Assembly: GCF_037975245.1 (NCBI RefSeq)
Contig: NC_092581.1
Location: 756,501 to 820,500, forward strand
Direction of reading: 5' to 3'
Length of the DNA: 64,000 nt
Source of the DNA: Apostichopus japonicus
Lineage: Eukaryota > Echinodermata > Holothuroidea > Aspidochirotida > Stichopodidae
Part shown: positions 36,663 through 48,900 of the stretch, one piece after another
Layout of the letters: every line of letters starts with the position of its first letter
Numbering within the stretch: the stretch's first letter is position 1
Translations under genes and position numbers: made by a program
Notes under the pieces: model-generated
Seen by the model: only the letters and a program-made list of their open reading frames with translations
Databases searched by the model: none
Told to the model about the DNA's origin: nothing

Positions 36663-36689
36663 AGGCTAAAAAAATAAGATAAGCAGAAA

Positions 36690-38035
36690 GTTTGGTTTAT
36701 TGTAGATTTGTGTGCGCGGAATTAGCCTGATTGATACGGGGAAAGGTGATTAATTTGCTCTAGGTGGGTTCTGGTGCGGTTATCTTTAATTCTTTCGAAA
36801 ATCTTACCTAAGGCTGGGAGGAGACTTGAATTTTGGTGCGGTCTTTACTTAGTTTCGGTATTAAAATCTTTTTGGCGGATTTCCATGGGGTTGGGAAATA
36901 ACCCAGTCTAAGGAGTTCGTTAAATAGTGGGAAAATATGAGAGTTAATGAATATCGGAGGGGAGTTTTTAAGCATTTGGTCATTTATGTTGTCAAGACCA
37001 GTGGAGGATGCATTTTTTAGTGGCACTATACCAATTGTTTATATCTATTTTTTTGAGTAGAGGGATGTTTTCGTTGAGACATCCTAAGGGGTTGGGGTTA
37101 AAGCTGGTTGCATTACTGATAATTGTACGGTTTATTTCGTGTTTACAGCTGATATCGTATGAGGGGCCATCGAAGATATTGAATATACTTTTGAAGTACG
37201 ATTCAATTAGCTTTATTTGGTTTTGAGTTTTTGTGATGAGGTTACCTACGTTATCTTTAAGGCCTTGGTCTGTTTTACCTGTGTTTGGGTTTGTAATGGG
37301 GTTAATGATATTTTTTTTTTAATTTTCCAAAAGTGTTTCGGGTTTTTATCCTTAATGATTGAATCGCAGTTGTTTTGGACGCGGTTTTGTTCATCCGCCA
37401 ATATTTGTCTGTTTATTGCTATTTAAGTTGGTTAATTTGGGTTTTTAGAGTTGGGTCTCGGTAGATGATATAAGTTCTACGTCTGAGTTTCATAAGTGTA
37501 AGGATATTCTCATTTAGTTTTCGTTTTCTGTTTTGTTTATAAGGGACAGTGTCTTTGGAAAATATTAAAGATATGATGGGCAACGCTGTCACAGTAATTG
37601 TCGATGTAATTTAGCTCGTTGTTTTGGTTGTTGTATTTGGGGAGTCTGTTTTATTGTAATTATACGTCAATTCGTTATTTGGAATGCGGTTGAGGTTTAT
37701 GTCTAGCTCAAAAACGAGTGGAAATGGTCACTGATTTAGTTATCTTCTAGGATTTGTATCGAATGTGTTTTAGTTGCGAGGTGATTTGAGGTTATATGGG
37801 TAGTCAAGTAGTTCTGTAATATTGTTTATTGGGTTTATCCTAGTTTTGGTATTTTGGTTAATTATCGTTAAGTTGTATTTATCACATATTTCTAAGAGAG
37901 ATTTGTCTTTTTTTCAGATATTTTAGTGCTTCCAAAAATAATGTGGTGGGCATTTACTAAGATTTTTGTATTTTTATTAGAACATTGTTTTATTGTGGCG
38001 CTGGATATGGGCTCATTTGGGGGACTATAATCAAA
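36690..38035 (-). mobile_element. Jockey-like LINE fragment, copy 1
   Basis: The sequence is a close relative of 46980-48360: both contain the run from GTTTGGTTTATTGTAG to ATCTTACCTAAGGCTG. The minus strand encodes reverse-transcriptase pieces such as ASSTGLDNINDQMLKN and LRLGYFPTPWKSAKKI at 36808-37026. Frames are broken by indels and both ends are truncated. Homology to copy 2 stops at about 36690. Confidence 0.8.
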
Positions 38036-38039
38036 GGGA

Positions 38040-39480
38040 ATGAAAATTCCAAATATTTGGAGTCGACGGGATATACATGTCGATCAGTGACGTAAAACCA
38101 GATGGAGGTACAAGAGAACGGTTAAACATCTTGAAGGTGTGGACTTGGGGGTTGGGTAGACTTGGTAGGGGGGGGGCAAGAGGGTGGAAGAGCTTTTCTA
38201 GGCTGAAGCACCAGCTTAGAGTTTGGAATGGGCGTGATCTCACACCTATTGGTAGAAACACAATCGTGAAGCAATCAGCCAACTCGTTTTCCCTTTTCAG
38301 GTTCTGCCTAGCCCTCCAAAAGATTTTATTAATAAGATCCAAAGTACTATTTTTGATTTTATTTGGAACGGGAAAACTGATAAAGTAAGGATACTTAATA
38401 TGAATAACCCCATTGAAAATGGGGGGGGGGGGGGATTATAAATGATATATGTTCACAGCTTTGTTGTTGCTCTCAAAACCTCTTGGGTCAAGCATTATTG
38501 TAATAATGCCAACACGGGGTATTGGAAGCTCTTTTTTTTTCATTCCTCTCTGTCGCCGTCCGGTTAAGAGTTGCTTTTTAATTGTAATTTTCATGACCAG
38601 GATATTTCCTGTATTTAAAAATAACCTTCATTGGACAAATTTATATGGTTTGGAGTAAGCTTAGCTATCTTTAAGAAACCTTCGGAACACTTGGGTGAGC
38701 AAATCCCCAATAATTTTATTAGAATTGATAATACCATGGTTTATGACAAAAAGCTTTTACGACGCCGGTTTACTGTTTGTTAGGGATATGTTTTTTGCAG
38801 ATGGGAAGCAATTGTCCTTTAATGCTCTTCTGACCAAATTTAAGCTTTTAAGGTATCCCTCCACTCGTTTTTATGGGATCCTTTCTGCAATCCCTAGAAA
38901 TTGGAAGGATTCCCTCAGTTTTGTAAACGATGTCGGGGACCAGCAAGATCACCTTTTCAATCTTTATGTCTCGCATGTCTTAATTGTTGCAAATAATCTA
39001 CACTCACCTTATTGACTCTATTTAACTTCCACCAAAAGCCTGCGCTAAGTGGAGCTTAACTTTTAACTTCTCACAGAACGATTGGTTAACTATATTTAAG
39101 ATTCCTTCCCGTACGCTTTCTGAAGCTAAAATCCAATATTTCCAGTTTAGGTTTCTGCAACACCACATCTTAGTAACCAATCAGCCTTTTACATTTAATG
39201 AACAAGGCGGCTTCCCCGATCTGTACCGTTTGCAATATTCAGGATTAAACAATTGAACATTAATTCTGGTCCTGTCATGTGACCTCAATTTCCTTGTAGA
39301 TTGCTCACAGACATTTTTTGGAAGACAGGTTATCTGCTCAAGAGAAGATTTTATTCTTCGGCAAGCTTGTAGTTGGTTATGACCCGCTGAAGTTGTCTAT
39401 CCTCCATATCAAATACATTTTCAATTGTAAACAATTCGGGCAACTGCTGATGTAACGTTCTAGTTGTGTGTAGGCTATAT
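38040..39480 (+). mobile_element. L1/Tx1-like LINE, 3' half of ORF2, degraded
   Basis: Plus-strand fragments give the C-terminal half of an L1/Tx1-type ORF2: RVWNGRDLTPIGRNTIVKQS (38218-38277), then after a frameshift PPKDFINKIQSTIFDFIWN, and near 39230-39400 a C-x-x-C...H-type segment (CTVCNIQD, TIEHLI, FFGRQVICSREDF). Several stops and frameshifts, so no function remains. Confidence 0.75.
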
Positions 39481-39920
39481 GTGTTGCCAATAATATGTAA
39501 CATAATGTCAAAGTTGCTTTTCTGGTTATTTCCAAGCTGGTAATATTGTATATTTTGTAGAATTTGTATATTTATGTAAAAAAATTCTACAATGAAATTG
39601 TAAATAGACTTAAAGGAAGAAAACTGTGTGGTGTCTATTCAGAAGAAAAAAATCACATTAAATTTGGTTTTCCATTTTCCAAACTATATAAACGTTGTCT
39701 ATAAGTACATATGTATATGTATATATAGTATAATTTGTATATTCATCACTGTTTTGTACAATGACATTGTCATTAAACTGAAAGAAAATAATACTTATCA
39801 TATCACTTATCATATCTCTCAATTAACAGTTTCTGTGGCGCAGTTGTTATGTTGTATAATTTTGCATATTTATTATTGATTTGTACAAAGAAATTGTCAA
39901 TAAACTGAGAAAAAAATGAG
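39481..39920 (+). repeat. LINE 3' tail copies
   Basis: Three related tails of the type TTTGTACAATGACATTGTC followed by ATTAAACTGA and A-runs (ending near 39605, 39790 and 39915) follow the ORF2 fragment. They suggest repeated insertion or tandem growth of the element's 3' UTR. Confidence 0.5.
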
Positions 39921-40028
39921 ACAAACTCCTTTTCTTGAGTTCAAACACGAGTATGCACTTGATTTTCTTTTTATTTGCCTTCTAATTTTGTGAAGATTAA
40001 ATATTAGAAACAAGCATTAATTTCAACA

Positions 40029-41280
40029 GTTCTAGTGGCGCAGTTGGTAGTGCTCTGGACTGGAGAGAGACACACAAACTCCATGTCTCCGGTTCGATCC
40101 CCAGACAGAGCATTTTGATTTTTTGCTCTTTTTACTGATTCCATTCTGGACTCCGAAGTTTAAATATTAGAAACGAGCATTAATTCTCAACAGTTCTAGT
40201 GGCGCAGTTGGTAGTGCTCTGGACTGGAGAGAGACACACAAACTCAATGTCTCCGGTTCGATCCCCAGACAGAGCATTTTGATTTTTTGCTCTTTTTACT
40301 GATTCCATTCTGGACTCTGAAGTTTAAATATTAGAAACGAGCATTAATTCTCAACAGTTCTAGTGGCGCAGTTGGTAGTGCTCTGGACTGGAGAGAGACA
40401 CACAAACTCAATGTCTCCGGTTCGAGCCCCAGACAGAGCATTTTATATTTTTGCTCTTTTACTGATTCCATTCTGGACTCTGAAGTTTAAATATTAGAAA
40501 CGAGCATTAAATCTCAACAGTTCTAGTGGCGCAGTTGGTAGTGCTCTGGACTGGAGAGACAGACAAACTCCATGTCTCCGGTTCGATCCCCAAACAGAGC
40601 ATTTTATATTTTTGCTCTTTTACTGATTTCATTCTGGACTATGAAGTTTAAATATTAGAAACAAGCATTAATTCTCAACAGTTCTAGTGGCGCAGTTGGT
40701 AGTGCTCTGGACTGGAGAGACAGACAAACTCCATGTCTCCGGTTCGAACCCCAGACAGAGCATTTTATATTTTTGCTCTTTTACTGATTCCATTCTGGAC
40801 TCTGAAGTTTAAATATTAGAAACGAGCATTAATTCTCAACAGTTCTAGTGGCGCAGTTGGTAGTGCTCTGGATGGGAGAGACAGACAAACTCCATGTCTC
40901 CGGTTCGAACCCCAGACAGCATTTTATATTTTGCTCTTTTACTGATTCCATTCTGGACTCTGAAGTTTAAATATTAGAAACGAGCATTAAATCTCAACAG
41001 TTCTAGTGGCGCAGTTGGTAGTGCTCTGGACTAGAGAGACAGACAAACTCCATGTCTCCGGTTCGAACCCCAGACAGAGCATTTTATATTTTGCTCTTTT
41101 ACTGATTCCATTCTGGACTCTGAAGTTTAAATATTAGAAACGAGCATTAATTCTCAACAGTTCTAGTGGCGCAGTTGGTAGTGCTCTGGACTGGAGAGAC
41201 ACAGACAAACTCCATGTCTCCGGTTCGATTCCCAGACAGAGCATCATGTCTGCGGTTCATGTCCAGACAGAGCCTTTTAC
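40029..41280 (+). repeat. Tandem array of eight tRNA-like Pol III units
   Basis: tRNA-like segments (80-84 nt) lie at 40029-40112, 40193-40276, 40357-40440, 40520-40601, 40681-40762, 40842-40921, 41000-41081 and 41160-41243, with a period of 158-164 bp. Each has a perfect A box (TGGCGCAGTTGGTAG), a D stem that pairs fully (GCGC with GTGC, one wobble), a B box (GGTTCGATCCC or GGTTCGAACCC) and a partly paired acceptor (GTTCT with AGAGC), and all but the last are followed by TTTT, a Pol III terminator. The anticodon stem does not pair (CTGGA against GAGAC) and the T stem pairs at only two or three positions. These are therefore tRNA-derived units rather than functional tRNA genes. The spacer (CTGATTCCATTCTGGACTC to ATTAGAAACGAGCATTAA) is equally conserved. 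Confidence 0.85.
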
Positions 41281-41338
41281 TTTTCTACCCTCTGGAGGGA
41301 GTGGAAGTATAAATATAAGAAACGAAGTTTTTCCAGAG

Positions 41339-41415
41339 GGAACCGAAATGGTGTAATTGGTTATTCCATCGTTCAGTAAGCGATTGGTTTGGATTGCATC
41401 GGTTCAAGTCCCAGG
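41339..41415 (+). other. Second, different tRNA-like sequence
   Basis: An A-box-like TGGTGTAATTGGTTA and a B box GGTTCAAGTCC lie about 50 bp apart, directly after the eight-unit array. It has no T-run and no credible cloverleaf. Probably a tRNA-derived SINE head. Confidence 0.45.
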
Positions 41416-41419
41416 TGAG

Positions 41420-41660
41420 TATTTGCAAAAGGAGTTCTGACAAGTGGATAAGGTGAATCCCGAAGGCGGGCGGTCCCCCTCCTCCTGACAGGTGGACAAG
41501 GTGAGTATCGAAGGTGAGAGGGGGTGAAGGTGGGACAGGGTGAGGTCGCCGCCCCCTCCCCCTGACAAGGTAAAGGCGCGGACAAGTGGAGTTCGCCGCC
41601 ACCCCTCCCCCTGACAAGGTTCACGCGCGGACAAGTGGAGTTCGCCGCCACCCCTGTTTT
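41420..41660. repeat. GC-rich short tandem duplications
   Basis: Variants of CTGACAAGGT...GCGCGGACAAGTGGAGTTCGCC occur three to four times. Minus-strand frames here are not gene-like. Confidence 0.6.
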
Positions 41661-41729
41661 AGAAATGTTTTAGAAAAACGACTAAGTCCAAACAGCAGGA
41701 TCTTTAAATATTTGTAAAGCTTTTGAAAC

Positions 41730-41815
41730 CAGTGCCCACCTAATGGTTTAGTGGTAAAGACTTTTGCTTTTGCATCTCAAGGTCCCTGGCTCAAACTCAA
41801 CCTCTGCTTTTCCTT
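41730..41815 (+). other. Third tRNA-like sequence with T-run
   Basis: CCACCTAATGGTTTAGTGGTAAAG (A-box core TGGTTTAGTGG) and GGCTCAAACTC (B-box-like) are spaced as in a tRNA and followed by CTTTTCCTTTT. The stems are imperfect, so I read it as tRNA-derived. Confidence 0.4.
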
Positions 41816-41889
41816 TTACAATCTCTAAGTAAAAGGGAAAAAAAAGAAAAAAAAAAAGAAAAAAAAAAGAAAAAAAGGAAAAAAAAGTG

Positions 41890-43695
41890 ATACTTGGAAA
41901 TAACTTCTTTATTTTTTAATGACAAATCAGTTCATAGACAGGATATACCTTCATCCCTCCCACCAATGTTAATACCCTTCAACTACCTGTCCAGACACAG
42001 GTTATCCCTTATCAAATTATTATGCAAATACTAATCAAAACATGCAATACATATTTCATAAACATTCTTAGTGATACCTGCATCTACTATTGAGATGGTT
42101 GGGTGACAACAGACAGTTATTTTCTATAATGTTTCTATTATTTATAATATCAGCCTGGAGGGCAGTTATTTAATGATGCTAAGCAGTCACATGTACATAT
42201 GGGATAAGCCTATGGCCTTTTACTCCACACCAGGTGGCTATCCAATTCACACCGGTACATTCTTTCTGGACATTTTTTTTTTTAAACATTTGGAAGACCA
42301 TTTTCACATGAGGGGAAAAAGAATGGATTTCTCCTAGATAAAAATAATAACCCCATCTTACTTTAGCCAGACAGGGCTTGAATCTATAGGTCTGCTTGAC
42401 AACAAGTTCCCAATAAAAAGGAGGTGGCCTTCCATGGATGATTGATGATTCAGTTTACAATAATACCATGGCACCCCTGCTACCATCGATATCATTTTCT
42501 TTAACCTTCATAATTAACTAAATCTGATTTTGAATTAGTTTTAGATAACTCTTAATTTTTACATTTGCTTTCCAGTTTGAAAAAGGAAACGTTACTACCA
42601 TAACACAAACAACATAAATGTGGAAAGGTTGCTCCCTTTCATTGCCGTCTCAAGCACACCCACCCCCCCCCCCGCTCTGACTACCACACCCCAACTTATA
42701 TACACGAAGAGTGCATTATTGAAAGTTTCTTTAAATATAGCCTTATCAATAAACCTGTGCTACTGCAAACTGAAAATTCAATTCAAAGATTCTCCCTCTT
42801 CACTTTAAACACTTTCATTTCTCCTTCTCGATCCTTCGTCTCACCACCCCCCCCCACCCCTGGTACTTCCAACTACCATCCATAACTCCTGCCAATATCA
42901 AATTCAGTCACCTTAACATCTCCCCATAAAGTGTCAGTCAGTCAAGCACCACAATGTTTGTAGACCAAGAAATCAACAACCAAAAACCAGTTTTAAAACT
43001 TTAAGGCCCCATCAAATAAAGATGCTGTTTTTTCCTTCTTTTTCTCTAAACGAGATAAACACACACACACCAAATCCAAAATATATAAAATTCCAATCCC
43101 CATTTTGAATATTCTTCAATTTTTTTTGGCCAAGCCACGTTAAAAAAGTGAGTGTTATTCTTTTTGGCCTTCCCCCATATTTGTGTTTGCATTGCAACAA
43201 GGTGTAGTTTTCTCTACTAAAAAAACAAATAAAATCGAATAAAACTTAAATAAAAGATGATGACAGCACATGCAGGAGAAGAGTGAGAGCCCTCCCAAAT
43301 ACTACCGGCTTATCTATACAAAAGACCTCACGGACGCAGATTAAGGGTGAAGGATTTACACCGATTTGAAGTTCCAAATAACCTGGTCTAACCCATTTGA
43401 CCTGACGTGTGTCATTCCTGTGGTCTTATGATGGATGTTTATGAAATGTGATATATCAATCTGTAGGTGCCTCACCTGAATGTACCCGGAACAACCACAT
43501 GCAATACATGCAATAATGCCAACACATACATACTGTAACAACCAAGACCAAAGAAGAGAGAAAAAAAAGGAAAAATAACATGGTGGGTAAAGGATATCAC
43601 TCCTATTCGCCTGCTGACATTCCCACTGGGGATCGCATTTGATCCCGGAGACGCAATCTTTCGATCCTTTTTCCGACATCTTGGCAAATCTAGAG
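41890..43695 (-). other. Probable SRP68 3' UTR
   Basis: No coding signal appears downstream (on the minus strand) of the SRP68 stop at 43696. A minus-strand AATAAA lies near 41907-41912, next to an A-rich tract at 41829-41886. The interior contains C-runs (42661-42673, 42848-42856) and unique AT-rich DNA. The UTR length of about 1.8 kb is inference. Confidence 0.35.
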
Positions 43696-45262
43696 TTACT
43701 TTTCACCCCCACTCCACCATCCATGCAGGAACCCACCCAAACCCCCCCGCGTGGGTGATTTATTCTGTTCCAGTTTCTCGTCCAAGGAGGGTAACTCTAT
43801 ATGGTTCAGCACTATGTCAAAGAAGAGCGGTTTGCACGGTGACGGCTTTAAGTCCTGTGGGAATGCGGTGAAGTTGGGCTTGGCGGCCAGTTCCGGCTGG
43901 TTGGCGTTGTACCGGTCCAGCCTTTCCACCAGCGGTCGATTGTCCTTCAGACCGAGTTGCGCCATTCCTTTGCTGATGGAAGGTTCATTGGAATCTGAAA
44001 ATTAACGCAAAGAGGTTCTTGGTAAGCCATGGCCTTTTTTTTAAAGTATATTTGGGTGGAGGGTATTTTCTATGGGTGAGAGTAGTCGGAGGGTGGGGTA
44101 AGTCAGTTCAATTAATTGTGAGAAATGTCATTCAATTAGGAACCACATAAGGCCTATTCTCATCTTTGTAGTAAGTTTGTCAGCTTGAGCTACCTGACAG
44201 TTCATAAGTAGGGGGTATATTGGAGTGGAATTTGAGATTTGAATCCCTGAATAGAGAAAGTTTACAAAAACTTGTTAATTTGCAGTCATTTTTTGTTGTT
44301 GCTGTCACAATCAGAAATGGATACCCACTTTCTATTATTTGTAGAAGACAGAGACTGGTTCAATCGCAGTCTACAAGGCCAGATCAACTCTTTATATTTT
44401 GGCTTTCAATTTCTTTATTCTGACAAATTTCGATAGTATAAAAAAACGGCATTTTTGATCGGGCTTTTGATACTTCCTTGTGATCCCTGGACATCATACA
44501 TTCAGCTACAAGCAAAAATAACTGTTGTCTGTCCTGTCCACCACAACAATCCTATTGTAATATTTTCAGACCCTAAGGGCTAATAGGTCTCCCCCCCCCC
44601 CCCTCCAAAAAAAATGGTGAAAAAGGGTGGTGCTGCTTCCAACCGAATGAATCTTTTCACTCATTGTTTAACCAAAGAGAAAAATTTGCGAAAGAAAACA
44701 ACAGATTATTAATATAAAGGCCATATTTCTCTGAATCATTGTCTATGCTCTGATGGAATACATTTGTTCCAGTAGCAGGGATCAATTCCCAGGTACCAAA
44801 TGGACACGGCAGTTTAATCTGCATTTTCCTGACGATCAGACCCAAAAGAGAACATCGATATGTCTCTCCACCGTTATCCCAAAGAAGAAACCTTTCAGAA
44901 ACTCAAGGGTACTAAAGGGATTTCTTCTTTTTAAATTAACCGGGGTCCTACACAAAATTAACATGGTAGTAGCATGATGGTCTCTGCCTGATTCGCCCCT
45001 CCCCCCACCCAATTTCTTTTCTTAAATTTTTGGTATTCATCCTTTCATATATAGTCCATCTTGCATTTTACCTTTTGAAAAACAAGAATCCTTAATCTTC
45101 ATCCAAAGCAGCAAAAAGTTTCTTTCCAAACACAGTAAATTGATTATGATTTTTATTATTATTATATTATTATAAGTACATACCTAGAATGGAGGCCGCC
45201 TGAGCAGAGTACTTCAAGCCGTTGATATCTTGCGCAAGAGTGTCCAATTCCTCTACCTCCAC
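43696..45262 (-). CDS. SRP68: Signal recognition particle subunit SRP68, last two exons
   Basis: Exons on the minus strand are 45262-45184 (27 codons, starting VEVEELDTLAQDINGLKYSA) and 43994-43696 (to the TAA). The junction is in phase and gives an aspartate (AAIL-D-SNEP). The last exon contains LVERLDRYNANQPE, then FPQDLKPSPCKPLFFDIVLN and LDEKLEQNKS, and ends GGLGGFLHGWWSGGEK. This matches the conserved SRP68 C-terminus (PCKPLFFDxxLNH, LExKLEQ, then a Gly-rich amphipathic tail). Known role: SRP68 pairs with SRP72 on the S domain of SRP RNA; its C-terminal part is the SRP72-binding region. The 5' exons are not found up to 64 kb, so the upstream intron is very long, or the gene is incomplete here. 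Transposons fill the adjacent upstream stretch. Confidence 0.85.
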
Positions 45263-45299
45263 CTATCGATTAAATGAAACCAAAATCTAATAATGATGT

Positions 45300-45980
45300 C
45301 TTCCACAAAAAGTTTTTTAGGGAGTGTCACTACCCGACAAGCCCTATAGGGTTTTTTAGTACACTTCCTTTCACAAGTTTTGTTTCTTATCTCCTTCTGT
45401 GTCATATGTCATACTTATGTTAAGATAGAACAAAAATAAATAAATGAAATGAAATTAGTTACATTTTTTTTTAATTCGAGTAAAAGCTTTGTTTTTGTTG
45501 TTGTTGATATCGAATCAAAAGGAGTTTAACCCCTGGTCGACCTGGCGAGAGGTCCTACGGGGAATAATAAGTTTGTTTTTATAGAATAGAAATTTTTTTT
45601 CTTTGTTTTCTTGGAAAAGTTGTCTATGTTCAGTCAGGGAATTGCTGGTAAATGAAGTCTTATATATTTACATTGGACAAGATAGCCATAATTATACCCG
45701 AGGTCGGAGTCAAAGAGCCAATTAGGGAGGGATTTCTAAAGGAGAGGAATTTCTAAGTACTGAGGATTATGGAGATGGAGTGGTTTCTATTGTTTGGGTA
45801 GGAAGTGGTTGCGGTTTCTATTGTTTGGTAAGGGAGTGGTTGCTACTTTATGTTTTAATCAATCGGTCATTGTTGGAGTTGTTTGTTTTGTTCTGTATAT
45901 ATAAGGGGCCTAGACCGATTTAGGAAAGGATTTTTTTAATGGAATGAGACTTTAAGTAGTAACAATTGTGAATACAGAAA
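45300..45980. other. Probable LINE tail and non-coding DNA upstream of the SRP68 exon
   Basis: Sequence from about 45330 (ACTACCCGACAAGCCCTATA) ending in AAATAAATAAATGAAATG looks like the 3' end and simple tail of a LINE. The rest has no gene signal. Confidence 0.35.
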
Positions 45981-48900
45981 GGGTTTGATTTTGGGTAGTG
46001 AGTAGTTGCGACTTTGTATTTCAGGGGGAGGTCTTCAATCAAAGGATCGTTCTAGAGGTTGTTTTTGTATAACTTGGTGTTGAATTCTTCAAGTCGGGTG
46101 AAAGTAGATTTTGTGTTTCCTGCACGGAGAACGTACAAAGTGGCAATATAGGTAGGGATTTTGAGTGCGAGTCGATAAGCTGTGGTGTGGATTCTGTTTA
46201 AAATTTGTTTATTGGGATTAGAGATGGTAAGCAGGGTGATGCTCCCGTAACTGAGAATCATTTTATTTGGATTTATAGATTTGGATAATTGTTTTCGGAG
46301 GGAAGTTATATTTGTGTGAGAGGATTTGAATGTATTTAAGTTGGAACCAGCAGCGTCCTTCAGTTCTGTTACAATGTAGATTCAACGATAATTTGCTATC
46401 GAAAGTGGTACCGAGGAAGGTTGCATTAGGAGTAGCAGTGATTGAGGTGGTGAATAGATTAATTTTGGAAATATGGTTATGGTATTTTGAGTTTATTATG
46501 GAGAAATTGGCTAGGTTAGATTTTGAGGGATATATTTTTGCTCTCCACAAAGAGCACCAATTTTCGAGATGTGTAATTGCTTTTTTAATATTTAGTTCCG
46601 TCATATAAATATTTTTACTGGTGCTCCAAATGGCTATGTCGTCAGTGTACTGACTATATAGTTGCATTTATATAGAGGGGGGATGTTCAAATCATTAACA
46701 AATAGGGTGTAGGGGAGGGGGCTGAGAACAGCGCCCTGTGGAGTACCTGCACGAAGTGGAATATGTTTTGAGTATTGGTTTTTGTAGCATATTTTTGCAT
46801 TGGGCTCACTAAGGAAAGAGGAAAGAAGTCTGGTGTAATTGGAGGGTAGATTAAAGTTAAGTAGTTAAATTCTTATGACGTTGTGCCAAGTTTTGTCGAA
46901 CGCCTTTTCGGTATCAAGGATAGGGCAGTGGTATCATTTTTTTATGAAGCCGATGCGAATTTCTTCGGAAATGCGGAAAGTTTGGTTTATTGTAGGCTTG
47001 TGTGCGCGGAATTAGCCTGATTGATACAGGCAAAGTGATTATTTTACTCTAGGTGGGTTCTGGTGCGGCTATCTATAATTCTTTCGAAAATCTTACCTAA
47101 GGCTGGTAGGAGACTAATTGGTCGATAGTTTTGAATTTTGGTGTGTCTTTACTTAGTTTCGGTATTAAATCATTTTGGTGGATTTCCAACCAAGTCTAAG
47201 GAGTTTGTTAAATAATGGGAAAATATGAGAGTTAATGAATATCGGAGGCTGACGGAGGGGAATCTTTTAGCATTAGGTCATTTATGTTGTCAAGACCAGG
47301 GGAGGAGGCATTTTGCATATTTAGTGGCACTTTACCAATCGTTTATATCTATTTCTTTGAGTAGAGGGATGTTTTTGTTGAGACATCCTTAGAAGTCGGG
47401 GATAAAGCTTGTTGCACTACAGATAATTGTACGGTCTATTTCGTGTTGGAATCTGTTATCGTATGGAGGGCCATCTAAGATATTGAATGTAGTTCAAGTA
47501 CGATTCAATAAGCTTTATTTGGTCTTGAGTTTTTGTGATGAGGTTACCTACTTTATCTCTAAGGCATTGGTCTGTATTACCTGTGTTTGGGGTTGTAATG
47601 GGTTTATGATATTTTTTAAATTTTTCCAAAAGTGTTTTGGGTTTTTGTCATTAATGATTGAATCGCATTTGTTTTGGACTCGGTTTTGGTCGACCGCCGA
47701 TATTTGTCTATTTATTTGTTTTTTAAGTTGGTGAATTTGGGTTTTTAGAGTTGGATCTGGGGAGATCATATAGGTTGTATGTAGGCGACGTCTGAGTTAA
47801 TTAGTGTAAGAATATTCCTATTTAGTTTTCGATTTCTGTTTTGTTTTTAAGGGGCGGTGTTTTTTGAAGGTATTGAAGATATGTTGGGCAATGCTGTCAC
47901 AATATATGCCGATGTAATTTAGCTTGTTGTTGTGGTAATTGGGGATAGTGTAATTTTTTACGAGTTCCTTTTAAATGATGTCCAGTCTGTTTTATTGTAA
48001 TTATATGTTAATTCGTTATTTTGGATGCGACTGAGGTTTATGTCTAGCTCAAAAAGGAGTGGAAATTGGTCACTGATTAGGTCATCTTCTAGGATTTGAA
48101 TCCAATGAGTTTTAGTTGCAAGGTGGTTTGAGGTTATGGCGTAGTCAAGTAATTCAGTATTATTGTTTATTGGGTTTATCCTAGTTTTGGTATTTTGGTT
48201 AATTATTGTTAAGTTGTGTTTATCACATATTTCTAAGAGGGATATGCCTTTTTCAGATATATTGGTGCTACCAAAAATGATGTGGTGGGCATTTAGATCT
48301 CCTAGTACTATTGTATTTTTATTAGAACTTTTTTTATTGTGGATATGGTCTCATTTGGGGACTATAATAGCTAATAATGTGGAGAGGTTTATTGTCTCTT
48401 TCGAGTACAATTTCAATTGTTTGATTGTTTGTTTGGGTTGGGTTTGGGGAAGGTGGCTTTGAGGTTGTTTTTTTCAGCAATAAGTACTCCTCCCATAGAG
48501 CGAGAGATATCGTGTCTGAAAGTTTGGTAACCAGAGATGCTAAGGTGGGAATTTGTATTTAGTTTAGTTTCGTTTAACGAAATGATATCCGGGGAGTGGT
48601 TGGTGAATATACTAAGTAGGAGGCTTAATTTTGAAAGGATACTGTTGATGTTTAGGTGGAGGAACTTGACCGAAGGAGGGAGTGTGCTTGTCATGTAGGT
48701 GATTGAGGAGGGCTAAATATTGAAGGTTGGTGGAGACGTTCCATAATTACAGTTTCTGGGATATTTAAGTTTAGGTGTTTTAGTGCTAACACGGTGGCGT
48801 AACTGGCAAGGTCGTCGGATTTAATATTAATGTCGGCTTTTTGGAAGGTGTATTGTACTAATTCAATTACAAAGGTTGCGATATTAAGTTTTTGTTCAGT

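Noticed and set aside
40029-41243. Functional tRNA genes
   Set aside because: A and B boxes are perfect, but the anticodon stem does not pair and the T stem has mismatches, so I call them tRNA-derived units.
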